Below, piece after piece: positions 45,038 to 56,618 of a stretch of 64,000 nt of DNA. This DNA comes from CAIQPS01 sp963843455 (GTDB lineage: Bacteria; Actinomycetota; Thermoleophilia; RBG-16-64-13), in NCBI GenBank assembly GCA_963843455.1, contig CAWJKE010000013.1, positions 37,400 to 101,399 of the forward strand, in the 5' to 3' direction. Each line of letters starts with the position of its first letter. The stretch's first letter is position 1. A program made the position numbers and the translations under genes. The notes beneath the pieces are model-generated. The model saw only the letters and a list, made by a program, of their open reading frames with translations, was not told the DNA's origin and ran no database searches.

Positions 45038-47757
45038 TCATTGCGGCGAAACGACATTCGGGTCGAACGCCGCCTTCTTGCCCACATCAAGGAACTTCGA
45101 GTCGTCGACTGTTCCGAAGAGATCGATGAGCGTGGCCACCAAGCCGGTCCAACCGGTCTGGTGGCTGGCTCCGATCGCCGGCCCCGTTGTCGCCGTGGAA
45201 GTACTCGTAGAATAGAATGTGGTCGCGCCAGTGCGGGTCCTCGGAACTTCTTCGCGCCGCCGAACACAGGCCGGCGCCCGTTCTCGTCACGTAAGAAGAT
45301 GCTCGTCAGCCGATTCGCGATCTCCTTGGCCACGTCGAAGAGGTTCATCTCGTGACCCGAGCCGGTGGGGCACTCGATCTTGAAAATCGTCCCCGTGGAA
45401 GCCGTAGAGACTGACAGGAGCGCCCGGACGAGAAGCATGTTGACCGGCATCCAGACCGGACCGCGCCAGTTGGAGTTGCCGCCGAACATCCCCGAGTCGG
45501 AATCGGCCGGCACGTAGTTCACCGAGTAATCCCTGCCTCCGGTCTCAAATACGTACGGATGATCAAGGTGGTAGCGCGAAAGCGCCCGGATCCCGTGGGG
45601 GCCCAGGAACTCGTTCTCGTCGAGCATGACGCTTGAGGATGCGCCGCAGGCGGACAGGGTCCACCAGGGCCATCAGGCCGCGATCGGCGTGACCCCGGCC
45701 CACTGAAGATATTGGCTTCGAGCTCCGGCATCCGGCGGATCCGCTCGGCGAACAGTTCCATGATCCGCGGCACGCGCTCGCGTTGCCAGGGCTCGATCAC
45801 AGTGGTGGCGCAGAGCGGCAGCAGGCCGACCATGGAGCGCACCTTGAGACGGGTCGCACTCCCGTCTGGCAGTATCAGTAGGTCGTAGAAGAAGCCGTCC
45901 TCTTCATCCCACAGACCGTCCGTACCGACGTGGTCCACGGCGTGGCCGATCCAGAGCAAGTGGTCGACGAACTTGTCGGCGAAGGTCTCGTAGCTCGGGT
46001 CGTGCGCGGCGATCTCCATGGCCAACTCCAGCATGTTCTGGCTAAAGAGCGCCATCCAGGCGGTACCGTCGGCCTGCTCGAGATGTCCTCCGGTCGGCAA
46101 CGGCGCGGATCGATCGAAGACCCCGATGTTGTCGAGACCGAGAAAGCCGCCCTCGAAAACGTTGTTCCCGAACCGGTCCTTGCGGTTCACCCACCAGGTG
46201 AAGTTGACCAGAAGCTTGCCGAACGAGCGTTTGAGAAAATGCCAGGTCTCCCTCGCCCCGCGCTGCCTGCTCCATCCGGTAGATGGCCAGCGTGGCCCAT
46301 GCGTGGACCGGCGGGTTCACGTCGCTGAAATTCCACTCGTAGGCGGGGATCTGCCCGTTCGGGTGGAGGTAGGTCTGCCGCAGCATCAGGTCGAGCTGTT
46401 CTTTGGCGAAGTCAATGTCGACTGCGGCCAGCGGAATCGTGTGAAACGCCAGATCCCAGGCCGCGTACCACGGATACTCCCACTTGTCCGGCATGGAGAT
46501 GATGTCATCGTTGACCATGTGTCCCCACTCGCGGTTTCGCACCGGGCCGGTCAGAACGGAAAAGGGGTCACCGCCGTTATCCTTGAGCCACTTGTCCCAC
46601 ATCGAACAAAAAATACTGCTTGGACCATAGCATGCCGGCCAGGGCCTGTCTCTGGACCCGTGCCTCGATCCTCCGTCGCGGAAGGCGGCGTGATCGAATG
46701 ATAAAAGTCGTCCGCTTCTTCGAGGCGTGCTTATGAACACACCGTCAAAGTCGGAAAACGGGTCCTTCAGTTTTCCGGGAGCCGTATCGACCAGCCGAAG
46801 GCGAAGGACCGCAGTTCCTCCCGCCTTGATTTGCAGGGTATGGTGTGCCGCAACCTTCGTGCCGACACCCTGCGGATTGACGGCATTCCTGTGTCCCTGG
46901 ACAAGATAATCGTTGATACCATCCTTCACGAAGGGACCCGCATTGGCCGTGCCAAGAATCTTCTTGTTGTTCGTTTCGTTGTCGGTAAACAGAAGGGGCA
47001 CATCCCCCTCGATATAGAGCCATCGCTGACCCAACTCCGCGTGAGTGGCCGCGACGGTCCGCAGGCCTTTCTTGCCCTTGACTTGACGCAGCATCGGCTT
47101 TTTCGTTTCCGGCGACCATGTCCACGATTGCGGAACCAGAGCGTGGGCAAAACATGCACGATCGCTGCTTCCGGTCCCCGGTTTTCCACCGTAATCCGAA
47201 TGAGGATGTCCTCGGGCGCTGCCTTGGCATACTCGACGAAGATGTCAAAATAGCGGTCCTCCGCGAAGATCCCGGTATCCAGCAGCTCATACTCCGGCTC
47301 CAGGCGCGAGCGATTACGGTTGTTCTCTTTCAGATTCTCGTAGGGATAGGCCCGCTGCGGGTACTTATACAGCCATTTCATATAGGAGTGCGTGGGTGTA
47401 CTAGTCGAGATAAAAGTAGTATTCCTTGACATCTTCCCCGTGATTGCCTTCGGTGCCGGTCAGACCATAGAGCCGCTCTTTGATAATCGGATCCTGGCCG
47501 TTCCAGAGGGCAAGAGCAAAACAAAGCCGTGCCTTCTCGTCCGAGAAACCGGCCAATCCGTCTTCACCCGAACGATAGGCACGGGAACGGGCGTGATCAT
47601 GAGTGAAAGTAGCTCCAAGCGTCACCGTCTGGCTGAAGTCCTCGCGGACCGTGCCCCATTGTCGCTCACTCAGGTAGGGCCCCCACTTCCGCCAGGGAAC
47701 GCCATTCCTGGCTTCCTCAAGCCGTTTTTGCTCCGCGTTCGTGTCAGACGTTGCCAT
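45038..47757 (-). pseudogene. MGH1-like (GH63-type) glycoside hydrolase, many frameshifts
   Basis: From ATG 47757, VPWRKWGPYLSERQWGTVRE, then pieces in all three frames to NVVSPQ at 45038: RAYPYENLKENNR, IFAEDRYFDIFVEYAKA, VQRQALAGMLWSKQ, GDPFSVLTGPVRNREWGHM, MPDKWEYPWYAAWDLAFHTIP, FGNNVFEGGFLGLDNIGVFD and GGNSNWRGPVWMPVN. These belong to the MGH1-like GH63 family, whose members hydrolyse alpha-glucosides such as glucosylglycerate or mannosylglycerate through carboxylates including the aspartate of YAAWDLAFH. The full protein is about 900 residues. At least seven one-base breaks occur, so translation as given is impossible, yet conservation on both sides of each suggests sequence errors. Downstream of a lactonase and upstream of glucose dehydrogenase. 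Confidence 0.78.
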
Positions 47758-47800
47758 CTTGATCCTCTCCGAAATCTGTAAGCACCGCTCGAGGCGGACC

Positions 47801-48040
47801 CTACGAGACTCTGATGCCGGGGAAGCGTGCGGCGTAGCTCTCGACGACGGTATTTAGGCAGGTGACCAAACCTTTGGCCCGCAGGTCCTGCAGCGCGTTC
47901 GCCACCTGCTCTCTGGTCAGGCCGGATCTCGCCGTTAGCTGCGCAGGGGTTCCGCCTATTTCACAGGCAAGGAGCGCACGCAGCACCAGTTCTTCGTCCG
48001 TCGAAAGAGCCGCAGGCGCTCCCGTGATTTGCAGCGGCAC
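47801..48040 (-). CDS. Small winged-helix DNA-binding protein
   Basis: A 79-residue protein from GTG 48040. Residues 15-65 form a winged-helix: DEELVLRALLACEIGGT, then TPAQLTARSGLTREQVANALQDLRAKGLV, as in MarR/ArsR-like readers of DNA. No ligand domain is present. It lies 43 bases upstream of the glycosidase and 77 bases downstream of the lactonase, in the same strand, so it may regulate the sugar genes. I could not identify an operator for it. Confidence 0.55.
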   Translation of the reverse strand: MPLQITGAPAALSTDEELVLRALLACEIGGTPAQLTARSGLTREQVANALQDLRAKGLVTCLNTVVESYAARFPGIRVS

Positions 48041-48116
48041 CGGCGTCCTGCTCGTAGCCGACGCCCGCGCTGAGTTCCTCGTCTGCCCGGGGCATTACTC
48101 AGCTCCTCCCAGACGC

Positions 48117-49038
48117 TCAGAACTCCGCCCACCACGTGGGGTCGGGGCGGAAGGGAGCGGCCGGGCGGCCGGTGGCATCGGTGTCCAGCCGGTACACGAG
48201 CCCGGCAGCCGGTTCGGCCCTGCGTTGCTCATCGGTCCAGTTCTCCGTGGCCGTGGTAACGTACAGCCGGCGGAGGCCCAGGCCTGGAACGCACAGCACG
48301 TGCTTTGCCGGGCCGGGACGGTGAGCACCTCGAGCACCACGCCATCGGGGGAGAAGTGCCGGACTTGCCCTCCGCCATAGATCGCCACCGAGAGGTCACC
48401 GGCGGCGTCCACCGTCATGCCATCGGGTGAGCCGATCGTCCTCGGCCACGGTGATGAGGATCCGTCCAGCGGAGATGGTGCCGCGCTCGGGGTCGAACGT
48501 GAAGGCGTGGACGCACTCGCGGACCACTGTCCACCAGGTACATTGTCTGCCCATCTGGGCTCGAGCCCACCCCGTTGGGAATCGTCATGCCGTCGAGCAC
48601 CTGCTCGGTCCGGCCAGCCTGGTCCAGCCGGTAGAGCGCGCCACCGCCTGGGTGGTGATCGTCCGCCAGGGTCCCGGCCCAGAACCGGCCCTGCGGATCG
48701 CAGGCGCCGTCGTTCATCCGGGTCGCGACCGGGGAGACCTCGGCGATGGTCCGATGCAGTGTCATCGGGCGCCAGGTAGACGAAGCCGCGGCCGGCGCCG
48801 CGCAGCCACCCCCGTCCCCCTCGATGGGTGCGATCATCCCGACAGTCCAGGGGAGTTCGGACGTGCGTACGGCGACCAGGGCACCGTCGTCGGGACCTGG
48901 CTCGGCAGCCCGCCCGGCCAAGATGTCCACTCGCAATAGCTCAGAGCGCCGGTCATCCCAACGCACTCCCTCACCGAGGTGGGTCTGTTCGGTCGTGCAG
49001 GCGACCGCCGCGCGGCCGCGCTCGTACTTCTCTGCCAT
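48117..49038 (-). pseudogene. SMP-30/gluconolactonase-family protein, several frameshifts
   Basis: From ATG 49038 behind GGAGGGTGACC. The first frame gives HLGEGVRWDDRRSELLRVDI, the SMP-30 motif with the metal glutamate. Later pieces in other frames are GRGFVYLAPDD, RMNDGACDPQGRFWAGTLADD with the metal aspartate/asparagine, MTIPNGVGSSPDGQTMYLVDS and LYVTTATENWTDEQ, ending DPTWWAEF at 48117. It forms a six-bladed propeller of about 305 residues that hydrolyses lactones, for instance gluconolactone. Roughly five one-base breaks exist. Its neighbours (glucose dehydrogenase, glycosidase) support a gluconolactonase role. Confidence 0.78.
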
Positions 49039-49075
49039 GGTCACCCTCCGAAGCTGGAGACGTTTCGCGAGTCGT

Positions 49076-52011
49076 TCAAGAGGGACGATCGGCCCGCCGG
49101 CGCGCGCACGATGGGCAGAGTTCGCGATCCAGGGGGGCCGCCATGTGGTCGGGCAGACGCCCGCGGATGAATTCCCGGTGCGCTGCCGTCCGCGTCGGCG
49201 CACCACACTCGCTGCAGGCCAAGAGCGGCTGTTCGCGCACGACAGTTCCCGTGATGACGGTGCGCCGCATCCCCTCCGTGTCTTCAAGGAAGATCGCGCC
49301 TGTCGGGCAGACCTGCGTACAGGCGCCGCACCCGATGCACAGCTCGGCCGGCCGGATGAAATCGAAGTAGGCGAGCCGGCCGGCGGGCGTGTCGGCCATA
49401 CGCAGAGCGTCGACACCCATCTCGCTGCAGGCGGCCATGCAGAGCCCACAGCCGATGCAGAGGTCGCAGCGGAGGCAGCGGCGGGCCTCGTCGTGGGCCA
49501 TCCCGTCGGAAAGACCCTCCTCGATCTGAACGTATTCGCCCTCGCCGAGCGTCTCTTCGACGCTGCGTTCCGGCATCGAAGCGCGGCGGAGACGAGTGCG
49601 ATCGGATGCGTCGACGGGCAGGGGGGTCACCTCGGCGCGGCGTTCCGGCCTGCCGGTGGCCGGGTCCATCTCTACCCCGCGCAGCCAGGCGTCGATGGAG
49701 GCCGCGGCGATCTTTCCGGAGCGGATCGCCTCCACAGCGGTTCGCGGGCCGTGCTCCACGTCGCCGCCGGCGAACACACCGGGCACCGCGGTCATCAGGG
49801 TTCCCGGGTCGGTGACGATGAAGCCCCGCGTGTTCTCGACTGCGGTGCCTTCGAGCATGCTCAAGTCCGTCCCCTGGCCGACGGCCAGGATCACGTGATC
49901 GGCGTCGAGCTTGAGCAGGCGGGAGGCGTCGAACTTGGGATCGAAGCGGCCGTCCTCGTCGCGGGTCTGCTCGCAGAACTGGAAGGTGACCTCGCCTTCC
50001 TCGTCGATGCTCACCGGGCCCCAGCCGGGGTGCAGTTGCACGCCTTCGGCGACCGCCGTCTCGATCTCGTGGGGGCTGGCCGGCATTTCGCGGCGATCCT
50101 CGAGGGAGACCATGTCGACGTGCTTCGCGCCCTGCCGCAGGGCCGTCAAGGCGACGTCGATGGCGACATTGCCGCCGCCGACGACCACGACCCGCGGCCC
50201 GACCCGGACCGGGTCACCGCCGCGCACGGCCCGCAGGAAGTCGATGCCGCCGAGGACGAAGGACTGCTCAACACCCTCGATCGAGATATGGCGCGACCGC
50301 TGCGTGCCGAGGCCGAGAAACACGGCGTCGTAGTCTTTGCGGAAGGCGTCGAGGCCGTCGACCTTGAGGCCGGTGCGGATCGTAACACCTAGCGCCCGGA
50401 TCTGGTCGAGTTCCTGCTCGAGGAGATCCGGCGGCAGACGGTAGGCCGGGATGCCGTAGCGCAGCATCCCGCCGGCGTCTTCCTGGGCCTCAAACACCTC
50501 GACCTCGTGGCCGAGAAGGCGGAGGTAGTAGGCAGCCGTGAGACCGGCGGGACCGGATCCGACGACGCCGACCCGCTTACCGGTGTCGGCCGCCAGTTCG
50601 GGCTTCGGATAGCCGCCGTCGGTGAGGCAGTGCTCGGCCGCCTTGGTCTTCATCGGCCGGATGAACACCGCCCCGTTGCCCCCGCCGCGAACGCAGGCCG
50701 CTTCGCAGGTCGCCGGACAGACCAGGCCACAGGTGAGCGGGAGGGGATTGTCGCGCCTGATGACTTCGATGGCCGACCCGTAGTCGCCGTGACCTATGTG
50801 AGCCATGAAGCTCGGGATGTCGATGTTGGCCGGACACGTACGGTGGCAAGGCGCGGGATCGCGAACCAGGCAGAGGCCTTCCGGGCAGGATTCACGCCGT
50901 AGGTGACGCTCCCACTGCTCGCGGTAGTAGCGCAGAGAACTGCCCAGCGGCCACGCGGCCCCCAGCCCCTGCGTGAAAAGATCGAGCGCGATCTCATCGA
51001 GGGCGGCGAGATGGGCAACCTCCCTCGGCCGAGAGTGATCTCGCCCACCAAGCGCGCGGCGCGCGCCAGCAAGCCGCGCACCGCCGGCTCTTCGGCGTCG
51101 GCGAGCAGCCAATACCGGTAAAGAGCACGTCTGGCCTGCCGGAGGATGCATCCGCCTTCGGCCATCACCATCAGGCTGGACGGTGCCGGGATAATGCCTG
51201 CGGATGCGAACGAGAGCGGCTCGCATGAGAGGTCCGCTTTGGACAAGGGCAGGAAGCCACCCAGGCCGTCGTCGAAGACGAGCACCGGATCCTGGCTTTC
51301 CACCTCGACTCCGCCGCCCCAGTCGTCGACCTGGTGCCGCAGGTTCCCGGGACGCTCGAGCTCGACCAGGCCGCGCTGCTTCATGCCCCGCCGAAGGGTG
51401 AGCAACGACCTATCGAGGTCCGTGGCGCCCGCGAAGAGCAGGGCGATCCGGCACCAGGTTTCCGGCGTGTGTATCAGCCGCGACCCATCGCCGGTAGGTC
51501 TTTCCCCCCAGCAACTCGGCCGGCTGTTACGCAGCACCTCGATCTGCCGGCCTGGGCCTGCGACCTGCGCGAGCGAACGAATCGCATCGACCACGTTCAG
51601 AAAGGCCGCCTCGTGGCCATTCAGTTCGACCGGGAGCCGCAGCTCGATCGTTCGGCTGTCGCGCAGGCCGACGGCGATCAGCACGCCCTCCGCCAGCAGC
51701 CAGGGTGCTCCGTCGAGGATGGCGGCCGAGCCACGCGCCCGTGGGTCAAGGCTGGTCGCGTCGATCACCAGGGCCGAGGCCCCACGGCTGCGCAGGAATT
51801 GGCGCCATGCCGCATAGATCGGTTCGCCCGCGCCGCCGCACTCGGAGAGGCCGGACTCCTGCACACGCTGCAGCCGCTGTAGAGGCGTCAGAGACTGGGC
51901 CTGAGCAAAACCCGGCAGCGCGTCGGCGATGGTCTTCGCCGGCGGCGCGGAGCCCGCCAGGGCGGCGGCGCCGATGTCGAGCCACGCCGGCAGCATCTGG
52001 AGGTCGCTCAC
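49076..52011 (-). CDS. NuoF-like / GltD-like fusion flavoprotein with ferredoxin domain (frameshift near 51022)
   Basis: GTG start at 52011 after GGGAGGAGCC. Residues 1-about 320 resemble a degenerate NuoF subunit: the FMN loop reads SECGGAGEP and the four-cysteine N3 cluster is lost, though a NuoF-like tail (ALDEIALDLFTQGLG) follows a one-base frameshift near 51022. Then comes a GltD-like module: cysteine clusters (CHRTCPANIDIPSFMAH, CGLVCPATCEAAC), the FAD site VVGSGPAGLTAAYYL, the NAD(P) site VVVVGGGNVAIDVAL, two 4Fe-4S ferredoxin motifs (LCIGCGLCMAAC, LCIGCGACTQVCPTGA) and a CxxC pair at the end. Total about 978 residues. It should take electrons from NAD(P)H, or deliver to it, with the molybdoenzyme encoded upstream in the operon. 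Confidence 0.85.
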
Positions 52012-52020
52012 GGCTCCTCC

Positions 52021-52533
52021 CTAACCGCTGCCCAGCGGCTCGGCCACGATGTAGTGGGCGTAACGCTCGCGGCGCGGATCGGGCTCTTCGTTGGCGCCGA
52101 AGGACAGGCACCCGGTGACGCACTTGGTCACGCAGGCCGGCTCGAGCCCGGCCTCGAGGCGATCCTTACAGTAGTCACACTTGACCGCCTTGCGTGTCGC
52201 CGGATCCCACTGAGGGGTACCCCAGGGGCAGGCAGCCATGCAACTCTTGCATCCCACGCAGATGCTCGATTCGACGAAGACGATGCCGTCCTTCTCGCGA
52301 CGTTGCATCGCGCCTGTGGGGCAGGCCTTGACGCACCAGGGCTCCTCGCAGTGGAAGCAGGGCATGAAGACGAGGCGAAGGCGCGGCTGTCCGGCGACGT
52401 CCACCGGGCCGACAAAGATGATCTTGCACGGGGCCGGTCCGGGGCCCAGGCCCTTATTGGTCTTGCAGTGCACTTCGCAGGCCTGGCAGCCGATGCAGTT
52501 CGCTTCGTCGTGGCGGAGGGTGTAGGTGCTCAC
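52021..52533 (-). CDS. Four-cluster 4Fe-4S ferredoxin subunit (DMSO-reductase-family beta)
   Basis: A 170-residue protein from GTG 52533, within GTGA at the stop of the molybdoenzyme gene, with GGAGGGAGG upstream. Cysteine motifs ANCIGCQACEVHC, CFHCEEPWCVKACPTGA, ICVGCKSCMAACP and CDYCKDRLEAGLEPACV, with CVTGCLSFGA, hold four [4Fe-4S] clusters. This is the electron-transfer subunit of the psrB/hycB/dmsB kind. It links the catalytic subunit to the fusion flavoprotein whose gene starts 9 bases beyond its stop. No membrane anchor follows. Confidence 0.9.
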   Translation of the reverse strand: MSTYTLRHDEANCIGCQACEVHCKTNKGLGPGPAPCKIIFVGPVDVAGQPRLRLVFMPCFHCEEPWCVKACPTGAMQRREKDGIVFVESSICVGCKSCMAACPWGTPQWDPATRKAVKCDYCKDRLEAGLEPACVTKCVTGCLSFGANEEPDPRRERYAHYIVAEPLGSG

Positions 52534-54684
52534 GTGTCGCCTCCCTCCTTCAGCGCAAGCCTGACCCGGACGATGGTCTCGGTCAGCGCACAACCACCGC
52601 CGGCCGGGTCGAAGTCGTAGAGCTTGCCCGACTGCAAACGCTGATCGGCCACACCTACGCCGAAGGCGCGGGTCGCGAGCGGCACCGTGGCGCCGTAGCC
52701 GTGCAGCATGAACACGGCCTCCGGATGGATCCAGGGGGTGACCATGGCCTGGAGTCTTCCGACATAGGGCCCGCCCCCGTCGACCTCGACGGCGTCACCA
52801 TCGGCGATACCAAGCGGCCGGGCGCGGTCGGGGTGGATCCAGAGGACCTGTTCGGGCGCGATCTCGGCCAGTAGCGGGTTGTTGAGAGACTGGCCATGCG
52901 CCAGCGTCGCGGTCTTTCCGAAGAGAAGGACGAAGCGGTCATCCGCCGGCGCCTCTTTGACCGTGTAGGGCGGCAAGCTGGCCAGCCCCGCCTTCTTCAG
53001 GATCCCGCTCTCGACCTCGATCTTGCCCGACGGGGTCGGGAAGGTGAGGCTCTCGCGTGGGATGAGTTTCGGAGCATCGGCCAAGGCGACGAACCCCGCC
53101 TCGCGCATCTCGGCGATGGTCACGCCGGTGCCGTCGAGTTGATAGTTCCATAGTTCCTCGATGGTCTCGAAGTCGAGCACCTCCTTGATGCCCATGCGAT
53201 GCAGGATCTCGCGGAAGATCCACCAAGCCGGACGGCTGTCGAAGCGCGGCGCGATGGCCTGGTCGCGCATGGCGAAGACCGGCACCGGGCCGTTCATCTG
53301 ACAGAGGATGTTGGCGCGCTCGAGATAGGTCGACTCAGGGAGGATGACGTCGGCGAACCAGCCCGTCTCCGAATAGCGTACGTCGATGGAGACAAGCAAC
53401 TTCAGCTTGTCCAGTGCTCGTCGGGTCGCCTCGGGATCGGGCAGGCCGGTGAAAGGATCGTGGCGGTAGGCGAAGTAGGCGCCAATGCCATAGGGCTGCC
53501 CCGTCTCCATGGCGGCGAAAGCCTGGTGCAGCATGCCGATGGCCGGATCCCACTGCGGCCTTTCGGTGCCGGCGCCGTCCACCCGCGGTTCTTCGACCTT
53601 GGGCGCGCGGTCGGTCAGATGGTTGAGGCCCTTGCGGCCGTAGAACTCGGGTGACTTGCCCAGTACATAACCGCCGGGGATCTCGAGGTTGCCCATCAGA
53701 GCGTTCAGGATCAGCGCCGAACGGCTGACATAGAACGACTGCTTGTGACGCGCCGACATCCAGCCCGGGTGGAAGATCACGTGCGGCCGGTCCGCAGAAA
53801 TCTCTTCCACGAAGGCGCGGATCTGCCCGGCGGGAAGGCCGGTGTGGGGCTCCTGCCATTCCGGCGTCGTGTCCTTGACCGCCTCGCGTAGGTGGTCCAT
53901 GCCGGAGACGAAGCTATCGACGAAGTCCTTGTCGTAGGCCCCCTGGTTCAGGACCTCGTGGATGATGGCCAGGTTGAGCGCGTAGTCGCTGTTAGGCCGT
54001 GCCTGCCAGTAGCGGGTGGCCTTGCAGGCGGTGACGGTGGCGCGCGGATCGATGTAGGTGACCCGCATCCCGTTCGACACCGCGGCCATGAAGGCCTTGG
54101 CCTCTTTGACCATGAGCGATTGGACGACGTTGCGGCCGTAGAGCACCATGTGCTTGACGCGCCCGAGGTCAGGGATGAGCCCCTCATGACCGAAGCCATA
54201 GATCGAGCGCGCGGCGTTGTGGACGTTGCCGCCGCAGCCGGCGTCGTGGTTGAAGTAGTTCGGCGAGCCGAGCGCCTGCACGAAGGTCCGGGTCAGATCG
54301 GTGAAGAAGCCGCCGCGATCGGAAAGCGCGATGCCGCGGGCGCCGAAGGCCTCGGTGGTCTCGTGCAGCTTGTCCGCGATGTAATCGAGGGCCTCGTCCC
54401 AGGACGCCCGCCGCCACTGGCCGCCACCGCGCGGGCCCGGAGCGGATCAAAGGTGTCTGCGGGCGTTCGTCATCCTGCTCGAAGGCCAGGCCGGCCGAGC
54501 CCTTGGCACAGAGGCTGGCGCCGATGGCCTTGTCGTGAGGGTTGCCCTGCAGCCAGACTATCTGCCCGTCCTCGACCGTGACCTCGATCGGGCAGCGGAC
54601 CGCACACATGCCGCACATGCTGTAGATCGTACGCCGGCCTGCGGCGCCGACATCGAGCGGGTTCGGTGCCATGATCGAACTCAT
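52530..54684 (-). CDS. Molybdopterin oxidoreductase catalytic subunit (frameshift near 54435)
   Basis: ATG 54684 after GGGAG. The N-terminal cluster binding site is MCGMCAVRCPIEV (Cys24, Cys27, Cys31) with Cys59 in SLCAKGSAG. Just after RSGP a one-base break occurs; the protein continues through DAGCGGNVHNAARS, where Cys is a candidate molybdenum ligand, and YIDPRATVTACKA, to a C-terminal MopB_CT region (GKTATLAHGQSLNNPLL). Total about 718 residues, like the Psr/Phs polysulfide or thiosulfate reductases or formate dehydrogenases. No twin-arginine signal is seen, so it is probably cytoplasmic. Substrate is not determined by sequence alone. Confidence 0.87.
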
Positions 54685-54955
54685 TTGCAGTCTCCCGGGG
54701 GGTGGTGTGGCGGTCGCGGATCCAAGCCGTTTGAAATGACCTACCCCCGCTGGGCGTGAGCGAAACGCATTGCTTCGTTTCCTGGGCTCAATGAGGGCGT
54801 CTCGACAGGGCTACAAGAGGTGCAAATATGGACCTGGACGGCTCTCGCGCCACGCGATGCGCCCGAGGGTCGCGCCAGGATACAATCTGGGCTAGTTTGA
54901 CTGCCGGTCCATGGAGCGCTGCAGCGCGCGACCGCACGATGGGAGGCTGATTCTG

Positions 54956-56591
54956 ATGGCGAAGAACAAGAGTGCCGGCAAGACGGGTGCAAGCGCTACC
55001 GCTTCCGGCGCCGGCCTCATCCTCTTCACCCTGGCCGCCGGTCAGTTCCTCATGGCCCTCGACTTGTCGGTGATGAACGTGTCGATCGCCACCGTGGCGG
55101 CAGATATAGGCACGACGGTCACCGGCGTGCAGACCGCGATCACGCTCTATACGCTGGTCATGGCCAGCCTCATGGTCCTCGGCGGCAAGGTCGGCAGCAT
55201 CATCGGCCGTAAGCGGGCCTTCTCGCTGGGCTGCATCATCTACGGCTGTGGGTCGTTGACGACGGCGCTGGCGCCCAACCTCACGGTGCTCATCATCGGC
55301 TGGTCGTTCCTCGAAGGTTTCGGCGCCGTGCTGATCATGCCCGCCATCGTCGCGCTGGTCGCCGGCAACTTCCCGCCCGAGGGGCGGCCGCGGGCCTACG
55401 GTCTGGTGGCTGCCGCCGGCGCGATCGCGATCGCCGTCGGCCCGGTGGTCGGGGGATTCATGACCACGTACTTCTCGTGGCGCTACGTGTTCGCCGGCGA
55501 GGTGGTCCTCGTTCTCATCATACTGGTCTTGGCCCGGCGCGCCGCCGACCCACCGATGGAGAAGCGTCCTCACCTCGACCTCATCGGCGCAGCGGTATGG
55601 ACCGCCGGCCTGGCCCTCTTTGTCATGGGCGTGCTCAAGTCTTCGGTGTGGGGCTGGATCCGGCCCAAGCCGGGCGCCGCGTCCTTGCTCGGGCTCTCGC
55701 TCACCTTCTGGTTCATTATCGCTGGACTCTTCTTGATCTGGGTGTTCATGCGCTGGCAACGCCGTCTGGAGCGCGCGGGCAAGGAGCCCCTTATCCCGCC
55801 TTCGCTGATGCGCATCCCGCAACTCACGGCGGGGCTCGCATCCTTCCTTTTTCAATTCCTGATCATATCCGGCATTCTCTTCATCATGCCGCTGTTTCTC
55901 TCAGTCGTGCTCGGGCTGTCCCCTATCGACACCGGTCTGCGTCTGGTGCCTCTCTCGGTCACGATGCTTCTCGCCGCCGTTGGCATACCTAAGTTGCTTC
56001 CCCGGGTCTCGCCTCGGCGGGCGGTTCGTTTTGGTCTGCTGGCGATCATCGTCGGTATCCTGGCGCTGATCGGGAGCCTCGCCGTGGGGGCCGATTCCTC
56101 CATCGTGACCGTCCCCTTGCTCATCGTCGGCCTGGGCATGGGAGCGCTGGCGTCGCAACTCGGTAGCCGTGACCGTCTCGGCAGCACCTGCCGACAAGAG
56201 CCCCGAAGTCGGGGGACTGCAGAACACCGGCTGCCAGCTCGGCGCCTCAATCGGGACCGCACTTGCCGGCTCGGTGCTGATCGCGGCCCTCACTGTGTCG
56301 TTCCTAGCCGGGATCCAGCAGAACCCCAACGTGCCCCCGGAGGTGAAGGCACAAGCCAACGTGAACCTAGCCGCGGGCGCACCGTTCATCTCGCAGGCCG
56401 ACCTCGAGGCGCAGATGGCCGCGGCCGGCGCCTCCCCCGAACTCACCGCCGAAGTCGTCGCTCAGAACGAGGCCTCGCAGATCGAGGGTCTCCGCGCGGC
56501 CCTCGCCATCCTCGCCATCATGGGAGTCATCGCCCTGTTCTTCACCGGGCCGATCCCGAAGCAGCAACCGGGTTCAGCGGCGCCGGCCTAG
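54956..56591 (+). CDS. DHA2-family MFS exporter (frameshift near 56165)
   Basis: ATG 54956 behind GGGAGG. Fourteen membrane helices; QFLMALDLSVMNVSIATVA on helix 1, the motif GGKVGSIIGRKRAF, and EGFGAVLIMPAIVALVAG. Near 56165 a one-base shift joins to TVSAAPADKSPEVGG LQNTGCQLGASIGTA, the last helices, and the stop at 56591. These transporters export drugs or metabolites using the proton gradient (EmrB/QacA type). The product is about 545 residues. It is divergent from the molybdoenzyme operon across 271 bases. Confidence 0.85.
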
Positions 56592-56618
56592 CTGACGAAC
56601 TTCGACCGGGCGCGCGTG

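Noticed and set aside
48746..50392. Plus-strand frame of 548 codons opposite the lactonase and flavoprotein genes
   Set aside because: It is a shadow of the real minus-strand genes, which carry clear motifs.
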